From contig USLH01000073.1 of assembly GCA_900555435.1 (NCBI GenBank), forward strand, positions 1 to 11,428: 11,428 nt of DNA. The letters run 5' to 3'. The stretch's first letter is position 1, and every line of letters starts with the position of its first letter. Position numbers and translations under genes: made by a program. Below the pieces are notes generated by a model, which saw only the letters and a list, made by a program, of their open reading frames with translations, was not told where the DNA came from and searched no databases. Positions 1-5,166 of this stretch are shown here, piece by piece. The DNA is from an uncultured Oscillospiraceae bacterium (GTDB lineage Bacteria; Bacillota; Clostridia; Oscillospirales; Ruminococcaceae).

Positions 1-1721
1 TGGCGGACGCCAATATGTCCGACGTGGTCCGTGTCGGCCCCCAGCGCCTGATCGGCGAGATCCTGACCATGAAAGGGGACACCGCCAACATTCAGGTCTA
101 TGAGGAGACCTCTGGTCTGGGCCCCGGCGCTGAGGTGGAAACCACCGGCGCACCCATGAGCGTGGAGCTTGGCCCCGGCATGATCGAGGGCATTTACGAC
201 GGCATCCAGCGCCCGCTGGAGAAGATCGTGGAAAAGGTGGGCGCCTGCATCACCCGCGGCGTGGAGGTTCCCGCCGTGGATCACGAGAAGAAGTGGGAGT
301 TCAAAGCGGTTGCCAAGGTGGGCGATCAGGTGATCGGCGGCGATGTGCTGGGCACGGTGCAGGAGACTCCGGCTGTGGAGCAGAAGATCATGATGCCTCC
401 GAGGTTGTCCGGCACCGTAGAGTGGATCCACACCGGTGAAGCCACCATCGTGGAGCCTATTGCAAAAGTCCGGAAAGAGGACGGTACCTTGGTGGACGTC
501 CCCATGCTGCAGCGGTGGCCGGTGCGCCGGCGCCGTCCGACGGCGGAAAAGATCGCCCCCGGCGAGCCTATGGTCACCGGGCAGCGCGTTATCGACACCC
601 TCTTCCCCATCGCAAAAGGCGGCATCGCCGCTATCCCCGGGCCCTTCGGCTCCGGAAAGACGGTGGTCCAGCACCAGCTGGCAAAGTGGGCGGATGCGGA
701 CATCATCGTCTACATCGGCTGCGGCGAACGGGGAAACGAAATGACCGACGTGCTCCGGGAGTTCCCGGAGCTGCATGACCCCCGGACGGGGCTTTCCCTG
801 ATGAAGCGGACGGTGCTGATCGCCAACACCTCCGATATGCCTGTGGCAGCCCGGGAAGCGTCCATTTACACCGGTATCACCATTGCGGAATATTTCCGGG
901 ATATGGGTTACCGGGTGGCTATCATGGCCGACTCCACCTCCCGGTGGGCTGAGGCTCTGCGGGAAATGTCCGGACGGCTGGAAGAGATGCCCGGTGAAGA
1001 AGGATACCCGGCTTACTTAGGATCCCGTCTGGCGGAGTTCTACGAACGGGCGGGCTTTGTCCGGTGCATCGGGTCGGAGGAGCGCTACGGCGCCATTTCC
1101 GCCATCGGAGCGGTTTCGCCTCCCGGCGGCGACACCTCCGAGCCGGTCTCTCAGGCGACCCTGCGGATCGTCAAGGTGTTCTGGGGGCTTTCTTCGGATC
1201 TTGCTTATAAACGGCACTTCCCTGCCATCGACTGGCTGACCAGTTACTCGCTGTACAGCGAGACTATGGCGGAATATTTTGATCAGAACGTCGCGTCCGA
1301 CTGGTCGAAGCAGGTGGCGGAGACCCGCCGGATCCTGCAGGAGGAGTCGGAGCTGCAAGAGGTCGTCCGCTTGGTCGGCGTAGACGCTCTGGCGGTGAAA
1401 GACCGGATGACGCTGGAAGCGGCCCGGTCGATTCGGGAAGACTATCTGCACCAGATCGCCTTTGACGACGTGGATACCTATACCTCTCCCGCGAAGCAGT
1501 ACGGGATGCTCCACCTGATCCTTGCGTGGTACCACAAGGGCGAGGAAGCGGTAGCCGCCGAAGTTCCCTTCGAGGCAGTCATGAAGATGCCGGCTTTAGA
1601 ACAGATCGGCCGTATGAAACGGGTCCCCGAGGATCAGTGGGACAGCCGGTTCGCCTCCATCTCCAAGGAGCTGGAGGACGAATTTGCAGCATTGATGGAG
1701 GAGGATCGGGACCATGCGTAA
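1..1721 (+). CDS. ntpA: V-type ATP synthase subunit A (catalytic), 5' partial
   Basis: Catalytic nucleotide-binding subunit of the peripheral V1/A1 head of a membrane-bound V/A-type ATPase, which couples ATP to H+ or Na+ movement; the ion cannot be read from this subunit. The frame is open to the left window edge (residues ADAN precede the Met at 15). That Met lies inside the conserved N-terminal MSDVVRVG segment, so it is internal and the true start is upstream. Counting from that Met, there is the usual A-subunit bulge domain (about 80-180), the Walker A loop GPFGSGKT (209-216), the GERGNE segment with the catalytic glutamate (E238), and the SRWAEALREMSGRL segment. The visible 568 residues plus a short missing N-terminus fit the family length of about 590. 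Its last 8 nt overlap the start of subunit B, and GGAGGAGG at 1697-1704 inside this gene serves as B's ribosome binding site. Identification is firm. Confidence 0.97.
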   Translation, partial: ADANMSDVVRVGPQRLIGEILTMKGDTANIQVYEETSGLGPGAEVETTGAPMSVELGPGMIEGIYDGIQRPLEKIVEKVGACITRGVEVPAVDHEKKWEFKAVAKVGDQVIGGDVLGTVQETPAVEQKIMMPPRLSGTVEWIHTGEATIVEPIAKVRKEDGTLVDVPMLQRWPVRRRRPTAEKIAPGEPMVTGQRVIDTLFPIAKGGIAAIPGPFGSGKTVVQHQLAKWADADIIVYIGCGERGNEMTDVLREFPELHDPRTGLSLMKRTVLIANTSDMPVAAREASIYTGITIAEYFRDMGYRVAIMADSTSRWAEALREMSGRLEEMPGEEGYPAYLGSRLAEFYERAGFVRCIGSEERYGAISAIGAVSPPGGDTSEPVSQATLRIVKVFWGLSSDLAYKRHFPAIDWLTSYSLYSETMAEYFDQNVASDWSKQVAETRRILQEESELQEVVRLVGVDALAVKDRMTLEAARSIREDYLHQIAFDDVDTYTSPAKQYGMLHLILAWYHKGEEAVAAEVPFEAVMKMPALEQIGRMKRVPEDQWDSRFASISKELEDEFAALMEEDRDHA

Positions 1722-3099
1722 GGAATACAAGACCATCCGTGAGGTCGTAGGCCCCCTGATGCTGGTAGACGGCGTTGAGGGCGTCAAGTACGACGAGCTG
1801 GTGGAGATTGAGGAGGCCGGCGGCGACGTCCGGGTCGGCAAGGTGCTGGAGGTAAACGGCGACAAGGCTATGGTGCAGCTGTTTGAAAGCGCACAGGGTC
1901 TGCGGATTGCCGACTCCAAGGCGCGGTTTTTGGGACACGGCATCGAGCTGAAGGTGAGCCCCGACATGCTGGGGCGGGTCTTCGACGGAATGGGGCGTCC
2001 CATCGACGGCGGCCCGGAGATCATCCCGGAGGAATCCTTAAACATCAACGGTTCTCCTATGAACCCTGCCGCCCGGGACTATCCGGCTGAGTTCATCCAG
2101 ACGGGCATTTCTGCCATTGACGGGCTGAACACGCTGGTTCGGGGACAGAAGCTGCCGGTGTTCTCCGGCTCCGGTCTGCCCCATGCGCAGCTGGCGGCGC
2201 AGATCGCCCGTCAGGCAAAGGTCCGGGGCACCGACGAGAAATTCGCCGTGGTCTTCGGAGCCATGGGCATCACCTTCGAGGAAGCGGACTTCTTCATTAA
2301 AGATTTCCGCCGCACCGGAGCCATCGACCGGGCGGTGCTGTTCATGAATCTGGCAAATGACCCGGCAGTCGAACGGATCTCCACCCCCCGTATGGCCATC
2401 ACCTGTGCGGAATATCTGGCCTATGAGCTGGGGATGCATGTTCTGGTCATCCTGACGGATATTACCAACTACGCCGAGGCACTGCGGGAAATTTCTGCCG
2501 CCCGGAAGGAAGTCCCCGGGCGCCGGGGCTATCCGGGCTATCTGTACACCGACCTTGCGTCCCTTTACGAGCGTGCCGGACGGATCCGGGGGAAGAAGGG
2601 CTCCATCACCCAGATCCCGATCCTGACCATGCCCGAAGACGACAAGACCCACCCCATCCCCGACCTGACCGGCTACATCACCGAGGGACAGATCATCCTG
2701 TCCCGGGAGCTGCACTTAAAAGGCATCGTGCCCCCCATCGACGTGCTGCCCTCCCTGTCCCGTCTGAAGGACAAGGGCATTGGCGAAGGAAAGACCCGGG
2801 CGGATCATTCCGGCGTGATGAACCAGCTGTTCTCCGCCTATGCCCGTGGTAAGGAAGCGAAGGATCTGGCGGTCATCTTAGGCGATGCAGCTTTATCGGA
2901 GACGGACAAGCTCTATGCAAAATTTGCCGATGCCTTTGAGAAGGAATACGTCTCTCAGGGCTATAACACCGACCGCAGCATCGAAGAAACGCTGGACATC
3001 GGCTGGAAGCTGCTCCGGATCCTGCCCCGCAGCGAGCTGAAGCGGATCAAGGACGAGTATCTGGATCAGTATTATCCCACGGAAACGGAAAAGGAGTAA
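1714..3099 (+). CDS. ntpB: V-type ATP synthase subunit B
   Basis: Non-catalytic, regulatory nucleotide-binding subunit that alternates with subunit A in the A3B3 head of the V/A-type ATPase on the cytoplasmic face of the membrane. The 461-residue length is normal for the family. The N-terminal beta-barrel opens with REVVGPL. The loop that would be Walker A reads FSGSGLPHAQ (residues 150-159) and lacks the GKT lysine, as expected for B. The conserved DITNYAEALREISAARKEVPGRRGYPGY region follows in the middle, and the C-terminus ends in the typical IGWKLLR...YLDQYYP helix. The start is ATG at 1714, 9 nt after GGAGGAGG, and it overlaps the end of subunit A by 8 nt, which suggests translational coupling that keeps A and B equal. 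Subunit D follows 6 nt after the stop. Confidence 0.97.
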   Translation: MRKEYKTIREVVGPLMLVDGVEGVKYDELVEIEEAGGDVRVGKVLEVNGDKAMVQLFESAQGLRIADSKARFLGHGIELKVSPDMLGRVFDGMGRPIDGGPEIIPEESLNINGSPMNPAARDYPAEFIQTGISAIDGLNTLVRGQKLPVFSGSGLPHAQLAAQIARQAKVRGTDEKFAVVFGAMGITFEEADFFIKDFRRTGAIDRAVLFMNLANDPAVERISTPRMAITCAEYLAYELGMHVLVILTDITNYAEALREISAARKEVPGRRGYPGYLYTDLASLYERAGRIRGKKGSITQIPILTMPEDDKTHPIPDLTGYITEGQIILSRELHLKGIVPPIDVLPSLSRLKDKGIGEGKTRADHSGVMNQLFSAYARGKEAKDLAVILGDAALSETDKLYAKFADAFEKEYVSQGYNTDRSIEETLDIGWKLLRILPRSELKRIKDEYLDQYYPTETEKE

Positions 3100-3105
3100 G
3101 GGCCC

Positions 3106-3759
3106 ATGGCAACTCGAGTCAATCCTACCCGGATGGAGCTGTCCCGGCAGAAAAAGCGCCTGAAGACCGCCGTAAAGGGCCACAAGCTCTTGAAGGACAA
3201 ACGGGACGAGATGGTGCGGCAGTTCATGCTCTGCATCCGCCGGAACCGGGAGCTCCGGAAAGAGGTGGAGGAAGCCCTTTCCGCCGATATGCGGAGGGTG
3301 GCCGTGGCGGCTGCACGGATGGGCAGCGAAGACATCGGCGAGGCCCTTCTTTCCGAGGCGGGCGGCAGCGTTTCCCTGGAGGTGGGGAGCCGCAACATCA
3401 TGGGCGTCAGCGTCCCCACCTTTACCGGTGAGGGCGGCGGCGAGATCAGCGAGCTGCCCTACAGCTTCGCCTTTACCTCGGCGGAGCTGGACGGAGCGGT
3501 ATTGGATCTGGCAGGGCTCATGCCCAAGCTCATCGAGCTGGCACAGGTGGAAAAGACCTGCGCCATGCTGGCCGACGAGATCGAAAAAACCCGCCGCCGG
3601 GTCAACGCCCTGGAGCACGTCATGATCCCGGAAACGAAGAAGAACATCCGCTATATCTCCATGAAGCTGGAGGACAACGAGCGCAGCAGCATCACCCGCC
3701 TGATGAAGGTGAAGGAAATGCTCAATGCCGAGGAGAAAAGCGCCTCCGCCGGAGCGTAA
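3106..3759 (+). CDS. ntpD: V-type ATP synthase subunit D (central rotor shaft)
   Basis: Central stalk subunit that rotates inside the A3B3 head and transmits torque to the membrane ring. The 217 residues show the family's two long terminal coiled-coil helices. The N-terminal one begins with MATRVNPTRMELSRQKKRL and continues through KLLKDKRDEM. The C-terminal one contains KTRRRVNALEHVMIPE and runs to the end. A less conserved globular segment lies between (about residues 70-130). The start ATG has AAGGAG at 3091-3096, 9 nt upstream, placed across the stop codon of subunit B. This is the last gene of the operon: a strong intrinsic terminator starts 5 nt after its stop. The A-B-D order at the operon end is a known bacterial V-ATPase arrangement. 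Confidence 0.96.
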   Translation: MATRVNPTRMELSRQKKRLKTAVKGHKLLKDKRDEMVRQFMLCIRRNRELRKEVEEALSADMRRVAVAAARMGSEDIGEALLSEAGGSVSLEVGSRNIMGVSVPTFTGEGGGEISELPYSFAFTSAELDGAVLDLAGLMPKLIELAQVEKTCAMLADEIEKTRRRVNALEHVMIPETKKNIRYISMKLEDNERSSITRLMKVKEMLNAEEKSASAGA

Positions 3760-3764
3760 TCAGG

Positions 3765-3802
3765 ATCCGTCGCATCTGTTAAGAGGGTGCGGCGGATTTT
3801 TA
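3765..3802 (+). terminator. Intrinsic terminator of the V-ATPase operon
   Basis: A 12-bp stem pairs ATCCGTCGCATC (3765-3776) with GGTGCGGCGGAT (3786-3797), with two G-T wobbles and a 9-nt loop, and is followed by a T run (TTTTT, 3797-3801). It begins 5 nt after the subunit D stop codon, so it closes the ATPase operon. Confidence 0.9.
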
Positions 3803-3842
3803 TATGCATAGGGAGCACAGACGGAAACCGGGCATACTGAAA

Positions 3843-3858
3843 CGGGGACGTTTCCCCG
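3843..3858 (+). other. Small perfect hairpin in the 5' region of the 63-residue gene
   Basis: CGGGGA (3843-3848) pairs perfectly with TCCCCG (3853-3858) around a CGTT tetraloop. It ends 16 nt before the ATG at 3875 and just upstream of the ribosome binding site (AGAAGGTG, 3862-3869). There is no T run, so it is not a terminator. It may stabilise the mRNA 5' end or tune initiation; either role is inferred. Confidence 0.45.
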
Positions 3859-3874
3859 GAAAGAAGGTGTCAGG

Positions 3875-4066
3875 ATGGAGCCGTTTGTCTTAGATCTGCC
3901 TATGGGACTTGGAATGGCGCTGGCGGAAAATCTGCCGGCGCTGGAGGCTTTTGCCGCCCTGTCTCGGGAGGAGCAGGCACAGGTCGCAGCCGGGGTGCAG
4001 GGCATTTCTTCCCCGGCGGAGATGCGGGCCTTTGTGCAGCGTCTGACCGACAGAAAAGACGTTTGA
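3875..4066 (+). CDS. Small conserved-type protein of unknown function (63 aa)
   Basis: I do not recognise a characterised family. The 63-residue product is acidic in its first half and basic at the end, with no membrane segment, signal peptide or cysteine. It begins MEPFVLDLPMGLGMALAENL. The rest looks all-helical, with a LSREEQAQVAAGVQ segment (about residues 31-44) and an amphipathic C-terminal helix (PAEMRAFVQRL). Short proteins with this LPMGxGMAL...F..L...E pattern are, from memory, common as hypothetical proteins in Clostridia; I could not check this. The start ATG has AGAAGGTG 6-12 nt upstream. The gene lies between the V-ATPase terminator and an independent promoter, so it appears monocistronic. 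No convincing promoter of its own is visible; CATACT at 3833-3838 is a weak -10 without a -35. Confidence 0.7.
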   Translation: MEPFVLDLPMGLGMALAENLPALEAFAALSREEQAQVAAGVQGISSPAEMRAFVQRLTDRKDV

Positions 4067-4083
4067 TCCTTTTTCCGCCGCCC

Positions 4084-4113
4084 TTGACAGCAGGGCGACG
4101 GGACTTTTATAAT
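4084..4113 (+). promoter_or_regulatory. Consensus sigma-70/sigma-A promoter for the small membrane protein gene
   Basis: TTGACA (4084-4089) and TATAAT (4108-4113) are both perfect consensus hexamers separated by 18 bp. Transcription would start near 4120, followed by a purine-rich ribosome binding region and a GTG start at 4144. This is the strongest-looking promoter in the window. Confidence 0.85.
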
Positions 4114-4143
4114 GGAAGAAAAAGGAAAAAGAGGGATGGAACG

Positions 4144-4566
4144 GTGCAGGAAAAGAACGAAAAGGGCAGGCTACAGGACCGATACGGGAAACAGGCGTTT
4201 CTTCTGTTGGCAGCGCTGCTGATCTTGGGCGAGGGGCTGGCGATGTATTTCGGCTGGACGGAGTCGTTTCCCCGGATCATGGGAGCGCTTTGCATAACCG
4301 GCGGGTATTATCTGATCCGATGCATCCGGGCAGGGGCCTATTTCCGTGCGGGGGAATCCCGATGGGCGACGGCACTGGCGCTTGCAGGCGGAGCGGGAGT
4401 AGCAGTCTGGCGGCTTTGGGAGAGCTTCGGCGAAGGAACGGCGGCGGGCTGGGGCTACCGGGCGGTCTGGATCGAAGGGCTCGCATTTTGTTTGCTGCTG
4501 CTGGCAGAGATGGGAATCTCTTATTTGCGGGAGCGGAAAGACAGGGATTCCGGACGGGAAAAGTGA
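4144..4566 (+). CDS. Small four-helix membrane protein of unknown function (about 140 aa)
   Basis: I do not recognise the family. The frame is open back to a TTG at 4063, but a perfect promoter sits inside that extension (hexamers at 4084 and 4108), so the translated start must be downstream. GTG at 4144, 8 nt after GAGGG, is the best in-frame choice and gives 140 residues. A charged N-terminus (QEKNEKGRLQDRYGK) precedes four hydrophobic segments at about 18-36, 42-61, 74-92 and 107-128, and the protein ends in a charged tail (RERKDRDSGREK). The basic and acidic tails and short loops suggest a small integral membrane protein with both ends in the cytoplasm. No catalytic motif is visible. A degenerate second copy of its 3' part lies downstream at 4687-4791. 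No clear terminator follows the stop. Confidence 0.65.
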   Translation: MQEKNEKGRLQDRYGKQAFLLLAALLILGEGLAMYFGWTESFPRIMGALCITGGYYLIRCIRAGAYFRAGESRWATALALAGGAGVAVWRLWESFGEGTAAGWGYRAVWIEGLAFCLLLLAEMGISYLRERKDRDSGREK

Positions 4567-4686
4567 CAGACAGCTCTTGGCGAAAAAGGAAAGTTACATA
4601 AAAGTCCGGCAGGTGATGGGATTGGATAACGCCTCCCTTCTATTTTGGGTATTACGGAAAACTCGGAAGACTGCGAGGGTGGTTCC

Positions 4687-4791
4687 GGCGGCTTTGGGCG
4701 GAGTGCATGAATAAGAGAAGGCAAACTGGGGCTGCCGGGCGGTCTGGGGCGAAGAGACCGGGTTTTGCCTGCCGCTGCAGGCGGATCTTGG
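4687..4791 (+). pseudogene. Decayed partial duplicate of the small membrane protein gene
   Basis: Positions 4726-4791 align without gaps to 4449-4514 inside the intact gene, with 50 of 66 bases identical by hand count, including 21 of the first 22. A further exact 12-mer, GGCGGCTTTGGG, lies upstream in both copies (4409 and 4687) at almost the same offset (278 versus 277), so the match is collinear with one base of indel. Translated in the matching frame, this copy reads WGCRAVWGEETGFC where the intact gene reads WGYRAVWIEGLAFC. The frame is broken by a TAA just upstream (4712-4714). This looks like the remnant of a tandem gene duplication. A chance match in GC-rich DNA is possible but unlikely at this length. 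Confidence 0.6.
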
Positions 4792-4818
4792 GGCAGAAAT
4801 ACGGATTTTTGCGATGAC

Positions 4819-4919
4819 TTTGGGGAAGCCCGGGACGTTTTGGAAATCCCGGATGAGGCAGAGCGGGCACTTGCAGGCGGCGGGGATTTTTGTTTACAAA
4901 AAGTTTGGGAAATCCCGGA
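4819..4919 (+). repeat. Three copies of a 16-nt direct repeat upstream of the oxidoreductase promoter
   Basis: TTTGGGGAAGCCCGGG (4819-4834), TTTTGGAAATCCCGGA (4838-4853) and TTTGGGAAATCCCGGA (4904-4919). The second and third agree at 15 of 16 positions, and the first agrees with the third at 13. Each has a small GGG/CCC dyad. The third ends about 30 nt before the -35 box at 4950, so binding sites for a regulator are conceivable; leftover repeats from the nearby duplication are the alternative. Confidence 0.45.
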
Positions 4920-4949
4920 GAAAAGGGTGACAAAATTCGGGAATTGTAC

Positions 4950-4978
4950 TTTACTTTTTGGGGCGGGCGTGCTAAAAT
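4950..4978 (+). promoter_or_regulatory. Extended -10 promoter of the pyruvate:ferredoxin oxidoreductase gene
   Basis: TTTACT (4950-4955) and TAAAAT (4973-4978) are separated by 17 bp, with TG at 4970-4971 giving an extended -10 (TGCTAAAAT). The predicted start is near 4985, leaving a leader of about 180 nt before the ATG at 5167. The other two promoters of this type in the window (before 9007 and 10872) share the TGN extension. Confidence 0.65.
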
Positions 4979-4984
4979 AATAAA

Positions 4985-5166
4985 AGATGATCGTGCCGCA
5001 GTCTGTCCTTTTTCAGAAGGGCGGGCGGTGCGGTTGACGGCGATCCGCCGGCAGAATGTCAGGAATACGAAACCGCAAAAAGGCCTGTGGAATCACAGAC
5101 CTTTGTTTCCATGTGTATGGGGTTTCGTTGACACGCTGTGCATCAAATTTTCAAGGAGGATATAAA
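4985..5166 (+). promoter_or_regulatory. Long structured 5' leader of the oxidoreductase mRNA
   Basis: Four stem-loops can be drawn by hand. (1) 4995-5034: 4995-5000 pairs with 5029-5034, then after a 2-nt bulge 5001-5010 pairs with 5017-5026, several pairs being G-U, with loop TTTCAG. (2) 5038-5050: CGGCG/CGCCG around ATC. (3) 5079-5104: AAAGGCCTGTG with CACAGACCTTT, one C-A mismatch, loop GAAT, then TTTGTTTCC-like T-rich sequence. (4) 5128-5146: TTGACAC against GTG and TCAA, just before the ribosome binding site AAGGAGG (5153-5159). Leader length depends on the predicted promoter. I do not recognise a known riboswitch class; mRNA stabilisation or attenuation are possible roles. Confidence 0.45.

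Larger units (their letters stand above)
4567..5166 (+). other. 600-bp region without an intact gene
   Basis: Between the small membrane protein gene and the pyruvate oxidoreductase gene I find no credible coding frame: those present lack a ribosome binding site and have no recognisable product. The stretch does contain a degenerate partial duplication of the upstream gene (4687-4791), a 16-nt motif in three copies (4819-4919), the promoter of the oxidoreductase gene (4950-4978) and a hairpin-rich leader (about 4985-5166). From 4567 to 4686 nothing is recognisable. Confidence 0.6.

Noticed and set aside
4290..4601. 103-codon frame overlapping the small membrane protein gene
   Set aside because: It is an alternative frame with no ribosome binding site; the overlapping frame has four regular hydrophobic helices and a consensus promoter.
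4765..4980. 71-codon frame on the + strand upstream of the oxidoreductase promoter
   Set aside because: It starts at TTG with no ribosome binding site, runs through the degenerate duplication and the 16-nt repeats, and overlaps the predicted promoter. Its product resembles nothing I know.
5128..5133. TTGACA as a -35 box close to the oxidoreductase start
   Set aside because: No -10-like hexamer lies 16-19 bp downstream; the position falls on the ribosome binding site. The extended -10 promoter at 4950-4978 is better.
5056..5166. Extended N-terminus (37 residues) of the oxidoreductase
   Set aside because: There is no ribosome binding site before the ATG at 5056, the extension covers the structured leader, and the family N-terminus (MARKMKTMDGN) starts at 5167, 7 nt after AAGGAGG.
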